The notes below the pieces were generated by a model. The model saw nothing but the letters and a program-made list of their open reading frames with translations. It made no database searches and was not told the origin of the DNA. This document shows, one piece after another, positions 43,746 through 55,590 of a stretch of DNA of 64,000 nt. Made by a program: the position numbers and the translations under genes. The first letter of the stretch is position 1. Each line of letters starts with the position of its first letter. The stretch is from Ovis canadensis (lineage: Eukaryota; Chordata; Mammalia; Artiodactyla; Bovidae), in NCBI RefSeq assembly GCF_042477335.2, contig NC_091262.1, positions 37,855,001 to 37,919,000 of the forward strand, read 5' to 3'.

Positions 43746-43961
43746 CTGTTAACCCTTCAAACAGCCTTTAAGCAAAGTTTCCCACATCTTTGATCAAAAA
43801 ACTTAAACTTTAAGCAAATCTGAATAATGTCATGCCCATTTTATAAATTGAAAATAATAGGATTAAAGGCCAGAAATTTGTCCCCAGTAGTAAAGATAAG
43901 CAGGGTGCACACAGTCTCTGCCTGGATATTAAACATTCACTGTGTAGAATTTCATTCATTT

Positions 43962-44127
43962 CAGTTCAGTTCAGTTCAGTCTCTCAGTCGTGTCCGACTC
44001 TTTGCGACCCCATGAATCGCAGCACGCCAGGCCTCCCTGTCCATCACCATAAGGGTGGTGTCATCTGCATATCTGAGGTTATTGATATTTTTCCTGGCAG
44101 TCTTGATTTCAGCTTCTGCTTCTTCCA
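43962..44127 (-). mobile_element. BovB 3' end with internal deletion, fused to L1
   Basis: From the left: tail 'cagttcagttcagttcagtc', about 80 bases of the BovB 3' end to 'gtccatcacca', then a direct jump to RT-region BovB ('taagggtggtgtcatctgca' through 'cagcttctgcttcttcc'). L1 sequence follows with no gap. Roughly a kilobase of BovB between the two pieces is missing, with short shared bases at the joints. Confidence 0.85.
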
Positions 44128-44129
44128 TC

Positions 44130-47100
44130 TTTTCATGTGTTTGTTAGCCATCCGTATGTCTTCTTTGGAGAAATGTCTATTTAGTTCTTTGGCCCATTTT
44201 TTGATTGGGTCGTTTATTTTTCTGGAGTTGAGCTGCATAAGTCGCTTGTATATTTTTGAGATTAGTTGTTTGTCAGTTGCTTCATTTGCTATTATTTTCT
44301 CCCATTCAGAAGGCTGTCTTTTCACTTTGCTTATATTTTCCTTTGTTGTGCAGAAGCTTTTAATTTTAATTAGATCCCATTTGTTTATTTTTGCTTTTAT
44401 TTCCAGAATTCTGGGAGGTGGATCATAGAGGATCCTGCTGTGATTCATGTCTGAGAGTGTTTTGCCTATGTTCTCCTCTAGGAGTTTTATAGTTTCTGGT
44501 CTTACATTTAGATCTTTAATCCATTTGGAGTTTATTTTTGTGTGCGGTGTTAGAAAGTGATCTAGTTTCATTCTTTTACAAGTGGTTGACCAGTTTTCCC
44601 AGCACCGCTTGTTGAGGGATTGTCTTTACTCCATTGTATATTCTTGCTTCCTTTGTCAAAGATAAGGTATCCATACATGTGTGGATTTATCTCTGGGCTT
44701 TCTATTTTGTTCCATTGATCTATATGTCTGTCTTTGTGCCAGTACCATACTGTTTTGATGACTGTGGCTTTGTAGTAGAGCCTGAAGTCAGTCCTCCAGT
44801 TCCACTCTTCTTTCTCAAGATTGCTTTGGCTATTTGAGGTTTTTTGTATTTCCATACATATTGTGAAATTATTTGTTCTAGTTCTGTGAAAAATATGGCT
44901 GGTAGCTTGATAGGGATTGCATTGATTTGTAAATTGCTTTGGGTAGTATACTCATTTTCACTATATTGATTCTTCCGATCCATGAACATGGTATATTTCT
45001 CCATCTATTAGTGTCCTTTTTGATTTCTTTCATCAGTGTTTTATAGTTTTCTATATATAGGTCTTTAGTTTCTTTAGGTAGATATATTCCTAAGTATTTT
45101 ATTCGGAATTGTTTCCTTAATTTCTTTTTCTTTCTCATTATTAGTGTATAGGAATGCAAGGGATTTCTGTGTGTTGATTTTATATCCTGCAACTTTACTA
45201 TATTCATTGATGAGCTCTAGTAATTTTCTGGTGGAGTCTTTAGGGTTTTCCATGTAGAGGATCATGTCATCTGCAAACAGTGAGAGTTTTACTTCTTCTT
45301 TTCCAATTTGGATTCCTTTTATTTCTTTTTCTGCTCTGATTGCTGTGGCCAAAACTTCCAGAACTATGTTGAATAGTAGCGGTGAAAGTGGACACCCTTG
45401 TCTTGTTCCTGACTTTAGGGGAAATGCTTTCAATTTTTCACCATTGAGGATAATGTTTGCTGTGGGTTTGTCATATAGAGCTTTGAGTATATTGAGGTAT
45501 GTTCCTTCTATTCTTGCTTTCTGGAGAGTTTTTATCATAAATGGATGTTGAATTTTGTCAAAGGCCTTCTCTGCATCTATTGAGATAATCATATGGTTTT
45601 TATTTTTCAATTTGTTAATGTGGTGAATTACATTGATTGATTTGTGGATATTGAAGAATCCTTGCATCCCTGGGATAAAGCCCACTTGGTCATGGTGTAT
45701 GATCTTTTTAATGTGTTGTTGGATTCTGATTGCTAGAATTTTGTTGAGGATTTGTGCATCTATGTTCATCAGTGATATTGGCCTGTAGTTTTCTTTTTTT
45801 GTGACATCTTTGTCAGGTTTTGGTATTAGGGTGATGGTGGCCTCATAGAATGAGTTTGGAAGTTTACCTTCCTCTGCAATTTTCTGGAAGAGTTTGAGTA
45901 GGACAGGTGTTAGCTCTTCTTGAAATTTTTGGTAGAATTCAGCTGTGAAGCCGTCTGGACCTGGGCTTTTGTTTGATGGAAGATTTCTGATTACAGTTTC
46001 AATTTCCGTGCTTGTGATGGGTCTGTTAAGATTTTCTATTTCTTCCTGGTTCAGTTTTGGAAAATTGTACTTTTCTAAGAATTTGTCCATTTCTTCCACG
46101 TTGTCCATTTTATTGGCGTACAACTGCTGATAGTAGTCTCTTATGATCCTTTGTATTGCTGTGTTGTCTGTTGTGATCTCTCCATTTTCATTTCTAATTT
46201 TATTGATTTGACTTTTCTCTCTTTGCTTCTTGATGAGTCTGGCTAATGGTTTGTCAATTTTATTTATCCTTTCAAAGAACCAGCTTTTGGCTTTGTTGAT
46301 TTTTGCGATGGTCTCTTTTGTTTCTTTTGCATTTATTTCTGCCCTAATTTTTAAGATTTCTTTCCTTCTACTAACTCTGGGGTTCTCCAATTCTTCCTTT
46401 TCTAGTTGCTTTAGTTGTAGAGTTAGGTTATTTATTTGACTTTTTTCTTGTTTCTTGAGGTATGCCTGTATTGCTATGAACTTTCCTCTTAGCACTGCTT
46501 TTACAGTGTCCCACAGGTTTTGGGTTGTTGTGTTTTCATTTTCATTCGTTTCTATACATATTTTGATTTCTTTTTTGATTTCTTCTGTGATTTGTTGGTT
46601 ATTCAGAAGTGTGTTGTTCTACCTCCATATGTTGGAATTTTTCATAGTTTTTCTCCTGTAATTGAGATCTAATCTTAATGCATTATGGTCAGAAAAGATG
46701 CTTGGAATGATTTCGATTTTTTTGAATTTATCAAGGTTAGATTTATGGCCCAGGATGTGATCTATCCTGGAGAAGGTTCCATGAGCACTTGAAAAAAAGG
46801 TGAAATTCATTGTTTTGGGGTGAAATGTCCTATAGATATCAATTAGGTCTAACTGATCTAATGCATCATTTAAAGTTTGTGTTTCTTTGTTAATTTTCTG
46901 TTTAGTTGATCTGTCCATAGGTGTGAGTGGGGTATTAAAGTCTCCCACTATTATTGTGTTATTGTTGATTTCCCCTTTCATACTTGTTAGCATTTGTCTT
47001 ACATATTGCAGTGCTCCTCTATTGGGTGCATATATATTTATAATTGTTATATCTTCTTCTTGGATTGATCCTTTGATCATTATGTAGTGGCCTTCTTTGT

Positions 47101-47371
47101 CTCTTTTCACAGCCTTTGTTTTAAAGTCTATTTTATCGGATATGAGTATTGCCACTCCTGCTTTCTTTTGGTCTCTATTTGTGTGGTATATCTTTTTCCA
47201 GCCCTTCACTTTCAGTCTGTATGTGTCCCTTGTTTTGAGGTGGGTCTCTTGTAAGCAGCATATAGAGGGGTCTTGTTTTTGTATCCATTCGGCCAGTCTT
47301 TGCCTTTTGGTTGGGGCGTTCAACCCATTTACGTTTAAGGTAATTATTGATAAGTATGATCCCGTTACCAT
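44130..47371 (-). pseudogene. L1 ORF2 (endonuclease-reverse transcriptase), lightly broken
   Basis: Endonuclease residues are intact in short motifs: 'LNVNGLNAP', 'QETH', 'VGDFNTPL', 'SRIDHILG', 'FSDHNA'. One TAG at 46619-46621, after 'NSNIWR', interrupts the frame. The same frame then continues open to about 45074 and includes the RT active site '[13 protein letters not shown]'. A deletion that is not a multiple of three near 45105 changes frame, and at least three more frame changes follow to 44130. The last residues before the BovB joint are '[11 protein letters not shown]'. Confidence 0.92.
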
Positions 47372-47422
47372 TTACTTTATTGTTTTGGGTTCGGGTTTAT
47401 ACACCCTTTTCGTGTTTCCTGT

Positions 47423-48349
47423 CTAGAGAATATCCTTTAGAATTTGTTGGAGAGCTGGTTTGGTGGTGCTGAATTCTCTCAGCTTTTGCTTGTCTGTAAA
47501 GCTTTTGATTTCTCCTTCATATTTGAATGAGATCCTTGCTGGGTACAGTAATCTGGGCTGTAGGTTATTGTCTTTCATCACTTTAAGTATGTCTTGCCAT
47601 TCCCTCCTGGCCTGAAGAGTTTCTATTGAAAGAGCAGCTGTTATCCTTATGGGAATCCCCTTGTGTGTTATTTGTTGTTTTTCCCTTGCTGCTTTTAATA
47701 TTTGTTCTTTGTGTTTGATCTTTGTTAATTTGATTAATATGTGTCTTGGGGTGTTTCGCCTTGGGTTTATCCTATTTGGAACTCTCTGTATTTCTTGGAC
47801 TTGGGTGATTATTTCCTTCCCCATTTTAGGGAAGTTTTCAACTATTATCTCCTCAAGGATTTTCTCATGATCTTTCTTTCTGTCTTCTTCTTCTGGGACT
47901 CCTATAATTCGAATGTTGGAGCGTTTCATATTGTCCTGGAGGTCTCTGAGATTGTCCTCGTTTCTTTTAATTCGTTTTTCTTGTTTCCTCTCTGATTCAT
48001 TTATTTCTACCATTCTATCTTCTATTTCACTAATCCTATCTTCTGCCTCCGTTATTCTACTATTTGTTGCCTCCAGAGTGTTTCTGATCTCATTTATTGC
48101 GTTATTCATTATATTTTGACTCTTTTTTATTTCTTCTAGGTCCTTGTTAAACCTTTCTTGCATCTTCTCAATCCTTGTCTCTAGGCTATTTATCTGTGAT
48201 TCCACTTTGATTTCAAGATTTTGGATCATTTTCACTATCAATATTCGGAATTCCTTCTCAGGTAGATTCCCTACTTCTTCCTCTTTTGTTTGGTTTGGTG
48301 GGCAACTCTTCTGTTCCTTTACCTGCTGAGTATTCCTCTGTCTCTTCAT
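47423..48349 (-). CDS. L1 ORF1 (RNA-binding protein), intact frame
   Basis: An uninterrupted 308-codon frame starting 'MKRQRNTQQVK'. It has a long heptad-rich coiled coil (about residues 45-150, e.g. 'RISEIEDRMVEINESE'), the RNA-recognition domain ('NIRIIGVPEEED') and the C-terminal domain ('PRHILIKLTKIKHKEQILKA', 'ISFKYEGEIKSF'). This protein binds L1 RNA as a trimer and is needed for L1 movement. The ORF2 start is 51 bases downstream, as usual in L1. Confidence 0.93.
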   Translation of the reverse strand: MKRQRNTQQVKEQKSCPPNQTKEEEVGNLPEKEFRILIVKMIQNLEIKVESQINSLETRIEKMQERFNKDLEEIKKSQNIMNNAINEIRNTLEATNSRITEAEDRISEIEDRMVEINESERKQEKRIKRNEDNLRDLQDNMKRSNIRIIGVPEEEDRKKDHEKILEEIIVENFPKMGKEIITQVQEIQRVPNRINPRRNTPRHILIKLTKIKHKEQILKAAREKQQITHKGIPIRITAALSIETLQARREWQDILKVMKDNNLQPRLLYPARISFKYEGEIKSFTDKQKLREFSTTKPALQQILKDIL

Positions 48350-50548
48350 CTTGGTTATATTGCTGCGTTTGGGGTGGCCTTTTTATATTCTGGTAATTTG
48401 TGGAGTTCTCTTTATTATGGAGCTTCCTCCCCATGGGTGGGGTTCTATCAGTGGCTTGTCAAGGTTTCCTGGTTAGGGAGGCTTGTGTTGGAGTTCTGGT
48501 GGGTGGAGCTGGGATTCTTCTCTCTGGACTGCAGTGGAGTGACCCGTAATGGGTTATGAGACATCAAAGGTTTTGGAATAATTTTGAGCTGCCTGTATAT
48601 TGAAGCTCAGGGGAGTGTTCTTGTGTTGCTGGAGAGTTTGAGTGGTATGTCTTGTTTTGGAACTTGTTGGCCCTTGGGTGGAGCTTGGTTTCAGTTTAGG
48701 TATGAAGGCATGTGATGAGCTCCTATTGCTTAATGTTCCCTGAATTCAGGAGTCCTCTGATGTTTTCAGGCTTTGGACTTAAGCCTCCTGCTTCTGGTTT
48801 TCAGTTTTATTTTTACAGTAGCCTCTAGACTTCTCCATCTATACAGCACCGATGATAAAACATCTAGGTTAAAGATGAAAAGTTTCTCCACATTGAGGGA
48901 CACTCAGAGAGGTTCACTGAGTTACAAGAAGAAGAGAAGATGGAGGGGGTAGTTAGAGGTAACTGGAATGAGATGCGGTGAGATCAAAAGAGGAGAGAGC
49001 AAGCTAGCCAGTAGTCAGTTCCTTATGTGCGCTCTATAGTCTGGACCGCTCAGAGGTATTTACGGAGTTATAGGGGGAAGAGGAGAGGGAGGAAGTAGAC
49101 AGAGGTGACCAGGAGGATAAGAGAGAGGAATGAGAAGGAGAGAGACAAATCCTGCCAGTAACCAGTTCCTTAGGTGTTCTCCACCATCTGGAACACACAG
49201 AGATTCACAGAGTTGGATAGAGAAGAGATGGGGGAGAGAAGAGACAGAGGCCACCTGGTGGAGAAAAAGGAGAGTCCAATGGAGGAGTGGGTGGTCAAGC
49301 CAGTAATCTCGCTCTCAGGTAAACTTGGGTAGTGAAGTTCGGGTTTTTAAATGTAAAAACTTGACAACAAAAACCTAAGAGCAAAGATAAAAAATCTAGA
49401 GTAGAGGTTGGATTTTCAAAAATACAATATTAAAGAAAAGAAGCAGAAGGAAAAAGGAAGAAAGAAAAAAAAACAAGAATTATTAGAAGAAAAAAAAAAA
49501 AAAAACAGAAAACAAACCAAAAAAAAAAAAACCCCACCAACAACCATCCAACGACTATATATGGTGTTTGCCATTCAAAAAAAGTCTTTTTTTTAAATAG
49601 TAATAGTAGGTTATAGAAATAAAAATTAGAGGAGAAATAGAAGACTTAACAATTAAAAAAAAAGTTAGAAAAAAGAAAAAACAGAAACAAAAAACAAACA
49701 AAAAACAGGAATGCTTTTAAAAATATTAAAAATATTTCTGGCCCTTCTCTGATATTGTGGTCCATGTGGGATCACTTCCAAGGTGGTTCCCTCTGTTTAA
49801 CTTCTTCTGTTTGCTGGTTTTTTAGGCTCACTAGTTCAGCTGCGCTGTGGGGAGGGGGGATGCCGCAAACAAATAGCACTGTCGTGTGCACACAGTGTCT
49901 CAGCCCCGCTTGACCTGTCCCTTCTCGCGGCGCACAAACCGCTCCGGCTCTACGATGCTCAGCCGGGAACCGTCTGGGGCCGGCCCTAGGCTGCGTGCAC
50001 TTCCCCGGTCCAAGCCGCTCAGGATCGGCGCTCAGGCAGCCCTCAGAGGCACAGATTCGGCTGGGACTGCACTTTGTGCCCTTCCCAGGTCCGAGTAGCT
50101 CAGGAGTTTGGCCAGCGCGATCACCGCGGCTTGTCACCTTTTCTGCCGCTGCTGCTCAGCTTTCTGGGTGGACCGCTGGCGCCCCCCGGGAGGCAGATTG
50201 TGACTGTCCAGCACCCCCAGAAGTCTTAGCAAAGAAGCCTGCTTGCAGTTAGGTAAGTAAAGTCTCTCCGGGTCTCCAATTGCCCCTTTCCAGTCCTTAC
50301 GGCTCTGGCTGCCTGTCCCCGGCGGGGGATGGTCTGCAGCCGGCTTTTTCCGCTCCGTCCTTTGTTCTGTGCTCGGTCCTGGTGGTGTCTTATGTTCGAT
50401 CTTTTCCTGCGGTAGCTATCCCACAGTCTGGTTTGCTAGCCCAAGTTAGATCGTTCTGGTTACGCATGGGGCATTCCTGCCCTATTCTTACAAAGCACTG
50501 CAGTCCGCGCCTCCCGCGCGTCCCTGCCCTGCCCCCACTTCCCAGTGG
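48350..50548 (-). promoter_or_regulatory. L1 5' UTR / internal promoter region
   Basis: About 2.2 kb upstream of ORF1. The distal part (about 49830-50530) is GC- and CpG-rich, as in the promoter half of mammalian L1 5' UTRs. 49400-49720 is very A-rich on the plus strand. 48840-49300 is purine-rich. No host gene was recognised; the open frames here have no domains. Confidence 0.7.
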
Positions 50549-50938
50549 CCAAAATGGATGCTTTTGAACTGCGGTGTTGGAGAAGACTCTTGAGAGTCCC
50601 TTGGACTGCAAGGAGATCCAACCAGTCCATTCTAAAGGAGATCAGCGCTGGGTGTTCTTTGGAAGGAATGATGCTAAAGCTGAAGCTCCAGTATTTTGGC
50701 CACCTCATGCGAAGAGCTGACTCATTGGAAAAGACCCTGATGCTGGGAGGGATTGGGGGCAGGAGGAGAAGGGGAGGACGGAGGATGAGATCGCTGGATG
50801 GCATCACTAACTCGATGGATGTGAGTTTGAGTGAACTCCGGGAGATGGTGATGGACAGGGAGGCCTGGCGTGCTGCAGTTCGTGGGGTCGCAGAGTTGGA
50901 CACAACTGAGCGACTGAACTGAACTGAAATGAACTGAA
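50549..50938 (+). mobile_element. BovB 3'-end fragment, plus strand
   Basis: From 'gatgcttttgaactgcggtg' to the tail 'gaactgaactgaaatgaac'. Little diverged: the frame at 50545-50922 stays open for 125 codons. It abuts the L1 5' end directly and is inverted relative to the BovB piece at the L1's other end. Confidence 0.93.
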
Positions 50939-50999
50939 GAACCAATGACTGAAAGAGAAATTTTACAAAATTTTGAACGATTTTGGATGAAGGAATATC

Positions 51000-51080
51000 T
51001 TTTCTTTTAGTTGAGGTATTGTTAATTTACAATAATTTGTTTGTTTAACATGTACAGCAAAGTGATTCAGTGATTCAGCC
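51000..51080 (-). mobile_element. Short L1 3'-end fragment
   Basis: 'tttagttgaggtattgttaa' and 'gtacagcaaagtgattcagt' match the reverse of an L1 3' end. Confidence 0.6.
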
Positions 51081-52025
51081 TCTCAGGTGCATCCTTGGAC
51101 AAAATTCATTCCCTCTGGGAGGCCCATGGGCCATGCCCTCAACTCAGAACAGCTAAGAATCCTGAATACGCAAAGCAGCATGTGGTGGTGCTTGTAGGGG
51201 TTTTTAGACTGAATAAATTATTCTAACATGATACAAGAAATAAGCCCAGAGGTCAAGAGAGGATCTCCTAACCTATCTTCAAACAGGAGGCCCTGCTCCC
51301 TGGAATGTGGGTGTGTGAAACAGCGCTTGGGAAGGAAAGAGGTGTGTCATGAATATTTTGCCTGCAGAGGACAAAGTGGTGTGTAGAGAGGATGCGCAGG
51401 CACGTCCCAGGACACTGAGCACACGGACACAGTGACTGGACTCTCAGCCCTGCTCTTGGGCATCGCACTGTCTCCACCGCTGACACAGGGGGAGCAGCTC
51501 ACCCGTGTCCTGGAGAGTATGGTCACATGACCTGAACCTGGCCAATTGGGGTGTTCTCTCCCTCCTGGCCACCGTGATTGGCTCAGGACTGGTGCGGTGA
51601 CCAACTGGGGCCCAGGACTGGGCCTCACGCTGGAATCAAGGGAAGAGGAGCTCGCCTTCTGCCAGAAGGGGTGGAGCTGGGTGAGGTCAGGCTCCAGCAG
51701 TGGGAGGGGCGTGAGGTCAGCCTGGGGCAGTTGGTGACCTTCTGAGCCCATCAGGGCAGAGCTGCTGGCCTGAGAATGAGGTCGTTCCTGAGCCCAGGGG
51801 TTGAGAGTGCCGGTTCTGAAACCGGAGGGAAGCAGTATGCCTGTGAGTCCTCTCCTGCTTGTCTGTCAGCTTGTTTGAACCATGCTGGGTTTTCTGTCCA
51901 GCTGGCTAAGTGGAGACCCTGGAAATGCAGCTGTGTAGGTTTTGGCTGGCTTCAGGGAAGAAATGCCAGATGACACTTGGAGACGCCAGTTTAATCTGGA
52001 TTCAGGTCATATCTCTTGAAAAATG
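51081..52025. other. Unassigned sequence
   Basis: Moderately GC-rich; frames at 51347-51751 (minus) and 51546-51737 (plus) lack domains. No splice-consistent exon was recognised. Confidence 0.4.
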
Positions 52026-52216
52026 AAGTGAAAGTCCCTCATTCGTGTATGATTCTTGCGACCACATAGGCTATACAGTTCATGGAATTCTCCAGGCCAG
52101 AATACTGGAGTGGGTAGCCTTTCCCTTCTCCAGGGGATCTTCCCAGTCCAGGGGTTGAACCCAGGTCTCCTGCATTGCAGGCAGATTCTTTACCAGCTGA
52201 GCCACAAGAGAAGCCC
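52026..52216 (-). mobile_element. Bov-tA SINE
   Basis: 'gcgaccacataggctataca' to 'gagccacaagagaagccc'. Flanked, together with the next partial copy, by 'tatctctt' on both sides (52010 and 52349). Confidence 0.88.
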
Positions 52217-52346
52217 ATGAATACTGGGGTGGGTAGCCTGTCCCTTCTGCAGTGAATCAGGATCAGGATTCCCATCCCAGGAATCAGACCTGGGACTCCT
52301 GCATGGCAAGATGATTCTTTACCAGCTGAGCTATCAGGGAAGCCCA
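52217..52346 (-). mobile_element. Second, partial Bov-tA copy in tandem
   Basis: Repeats the head half of the adjacent SINE ('atactggggtgggtagcctg' to 'gagctatcagggaagccc'). Confidence 0.8.
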
Positions 52347-52478
52347 GTATCTCTTAAGGCCAGCTATTCATTGATATCTCTTAAGGCCAGCTATTAATTG
52401 TAGGATTACCCTAATTAGTCTTCACAGGATTAAGGTAGCAACCTGCTAAGGTAGTAACCTGCTAAGGTAGCAATCGAT
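52347..52478. repeat. Short tandem duplications
   Basis: 'tatctcttaaggccagctat' occurs twice (52349 and 52375). 'ctgctaaggtag' occurs in nearby tandem copies between about 52430 and 52475. Confidence 0.85.
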
Positions 52479-52479
52479 G

Positions 52480-52560
52480 TCTTTTTTCTAGAGGACAAAA
52501 CTGGGGCTCAAAGAAGCGGGTTAACAGGTAACACAGCTACAGCAAGGAAGTGTGTACCTA
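52480..52560 (+). repeat. MIR-like ancient SINE remnant
   Basis: 'gaggacaaaactggggctca' and 'ggtaacacagctacagcaag' resemble the MIR core end. Short and diverged. Confidence 0.45.
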
Positions 52561-54009
52561 GACAAAATCCCCAGATCCTGCTGTTAGAACCCAGGGAAGC
52601 CATATGATGTGGCTTGTCCATGTGACAGGGGCTAAGGCACCCACCCCACACTGGATACTGTGGGGACCTGACTTCGTAACTGCCTTCTGGAAGTTCTGAG
52701 ACTCACAAAAGCAATTTGCACCGAAGAGAGGAAGGACACCTCCCTTTATCCGCCCCACCACACCCTCCGGGTTCTCCCATACCCTGTCCCCTTTCTCTTG
52801 CTTTGTGAGGGAATAAGAGTCACACTCATGTGACCACATTGGCTGTCCACTGTTCACGAGCTACCAAGTGGAGCTGCTACAGGAGAGGCCATGAGCCTTT
52901 GCCCCTGAGTACCTCTCTTTCCTTTGCACCGTGGGAGCCCTCCTCCACACCTGCACATCAGAGGCCTTTTCTGAGACATGTAGGGACCCTGCCTCAGTTT
53001 GCAACAGGTTGCATCCATCGCTGTCCTTTCAATGCCTCCCTTGAAACTCAGCTCATGAGCTCCTTTGTCTACGGCTGCCACGGGAGGGACAGAGCTGACG
53101 ATGAATCCAAAGCTCGGATCTCACAGCCGGGAATCTGTGTATAAAGGACCTGATTATTCACGCTGTAGAGGCTGTAGTAGGTTGCAGGGATCCGTAACCA
53201 GGGCTTGGGCCAAAGTGACTCCACAGCTGTTTTAATGCCTGGGGAGGGTTCTGGCTATAGTGGAGGTGGGGTGAGTCTCCTGAGGTTCTGAAGGCCCCCT
53301 GTGTGCAGGTTCATGGTGCAGAGAGAAGAGAAGGCAGAGTCCTTCCCTGGAGGTGGTCACAGCTCATGGACGAGCCAGACAGGCAGGCAGGGCTCAATAG
53401 CACCTGAGCTGCCTTCATGAGTGAATGGTGTGGGGGCAGAGGAAGAGAATCAGGTCTGCTCCCTTATATGGTGCCCAGGGCAGGGTGTCACCAGAGTAAA
53501 CACTTAACTATGGTGATGACCATCACTGCTGTCTGCAAAGGGTTTCCATTGGTGTGTGTCTACATCTGAGCAGTCAGGCCGTCTCTAAACTACACTGGCC
53601 ATGGGCATTGCCTCTCCTTAGAACTTGATGTGTTTCGTCTCTTCCTTACTGAACATTCATTGCCAAGAGGGTTTTGGGGCCACAAGCATGTTGGCTTTTT
53701 CTCTAGCTTTGTCTCCTGAGGAGTGAGTTTCTGGTTGTTGGTGTGGTTTGTTTTTCCAGCTCCCTTTCTTGGCTTATTTTGTGAATTTGTTTCTGCCAGA
53801 GGAAGGCCTTAGGATCTGGCTTCTGGCTGAGATGACACTTACCACAGCAATGCTGACCTGGAGATCTTGACCACGTTTGCCAAAAGGGCTTTGTTTTGCA
53901 GAAGACATCTTGAAAGTACCTACACTGTCCTTTCAGATACCCAAAGGCTATTTGAAATGAAATAAAAAACAGGAATTCTCAAGTTGACTCTTACAACATG
54001 TGGGGAGTC
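52561..54009. other. Unassigned intergenic sequence
   Basis: Nothing recognised; no gene-like exon. Confidence 0.4.
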
Positions 54010-54142
54010 AGAAAAATCCCCTGGAGAAGGGAAACACTACCCACTCCAGTATTCTGGCCTAGACAATTCCGTGGAGTGTATAGTCCATGGGGTCGCAAAG
54101 AATCAGACAAAATAGGATGACTGAACAACAACAGCAATGAAG
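54010..54142 (+). mobile_element. Bov-tA SINE fragment
   Basis: 'aaatcccctggagaagggaa' to 'gaatcagacaaaataggatg', ending in 'acaacaacag'; head missing. Confidence 0.88.
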
Positions 54143-54189
54143 TCTCACCATTTGTCAAACAGAGAAACCAACAGTATTTGCAAGACTGT

Positions 54190-54408
54190 GCATGTTCAGG
54201 TGCTCATTCGTGTCCAACTCTTTGCGCCCTGTGGCCTGTAGCTCCCAAGATCCTCTATCCATGGAATTTTTCAGGCAAGAATACTGAAATGGATTGCCAT
54301 TTCCACCTCCAGGGGATCTTCCCCACCCAGGGACTGAACCCAGGTCTCCTGCATTTCACAATCTACATTGGCTGGCGGGTTCTTTTCTGCTGAACCGTCT
54401 GGGAAACA
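54190..54408 (-). mobile_element. Bov-tA SINE
   Basis: 'gtgctcattcgtgtccaact' to 'tgaaccgtctgggaaacaac'. Confidence 0.9.
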
Positions 54409-55590
54409 ACTCATTACATCACTGGGTTATTCTAAAGTACTTCACTTAGAGTCTGGCACTCGGGAAGTTCTCACTGGTGATGTGAATATTCAGTCATATA
54501 TCATTATTGCTCATATGATAATGGAATGGCCACGCTCACAAAGGAGAAAGAAGAGCCTTTCCAAGTCCAGTTAAATCCTTCGCTACACATATCTTCTTTA
54601 AAACTTCTGACTTTGAAATAAACATCAAGCATAAAGACATTGGTTATGGCCTCCAAGAAAGATCGAGTTGTACTAAGTGACGAGGCTTCTTCCAGTTCCA
54701 ACATGCATGCGTTGTTTCCCCGGCATCACCAAGCACTTCTGTGACAGCAGCTGGGGGTCCTGCAACTTAACTCAGTGTGGACCCTGCCTATCTGGGGGTA
54801 GTTCCAGACCCCACAGGTTAAAGGCCCAGCCCTACAAGACTCTCCCCCGACTTCAGCCATCATTTGCAAGCCCAGATTGTAACCTGCACTCTGACCCACT
54901 GGCTACCCATTCAGAGGTTCTAATGACTTTGGATTCTATTAATTTGTCGAGTGGTCAAGGAACTCAGAGAAACATGTTGCCTAGTAGATCACAGCCTTAT
55001 TGTAAAAGATAATGAACTCAGGAACAGCAGATGGAGGGGGATACATAGGACAGGGTGTGTGTGGGGGAGGCACGGAACTTCACACTCTCCGAGCCTCACT
55101 TTCCCCAAATCTGCATGTGTTCCTCAACCCAGAAGCTGTCCAGACCCTGTTTGGGGATTTTTATGGAGGAGTCATCACACAAGCACAATTGGTTAAATCA
55201 GTGGCTGTTGGTGATTGCTTCAAACAGAAGCCCTTCTGGCTTTCCCAAACATGGTCAGGGGAGGAGGGGGTCAGGGGACGGACCGGAAATTCCAATCCTT
55301 AACCATGTGCTTAGTTACCCTGGCAAGCAGCGCCCCCCTTTGGAAAGGAGGCACTCTCCGAAAAGTCACCTCATTCACCTAACAAGAGACGCCTTGACTG
55401 TTCTCCCCACTTCGGTAATTGCCAGAGTTTTAGGAGCTCTGTGCCAGGACTGGGGGCAAAGATCAAAAATGTATTTCTTATTATTAATACAAATCACAAG
55501 GTCATGGTGACTCCAAATATCAGTGATAATTTGGTTCTATAGCCTTAAAATTTTTCAGCAGTTGAGTGGGCTTTTTTAAACAAAATTTGG
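54409..55590. other. Unassigned intergenic sequence
   Basis: Overlapping plus-strand frames of 80-150 codons (54677-55510) have no recognisable domain and no consistent splice context. Confidence 0.4.

Larger units (their letters stand above)
44128..50548 (-). mobile_element. Large bovine-type L1, 3'-truncated, minus strand
   Basis: Reads right to left: 5' UTR (50548-48350), ORF1 (48349-47423), ORF2 (47371 to about 44130). The ORF2 C-terminal end, the 3' UTR and the poly(A) are missing. Sequence stops inside ORF2 at 'ttttcatgtgtttgttagcc' and continues as BovB. L1 copies are normally truncated at the 5' end, so losing the 3' end is unusual. Low decay compared with the other L1 pieces here. 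Confidence 0.93.

Noticed and set aside
45264..48559. Chain of plus-strand hydrophobic frames resembling membrane proteins
   Set aside because: Antisense of L1 ORF2 and ORF1; AT-rich antisense L1 commonly yields Phe/Leu/Ser-rich frames.
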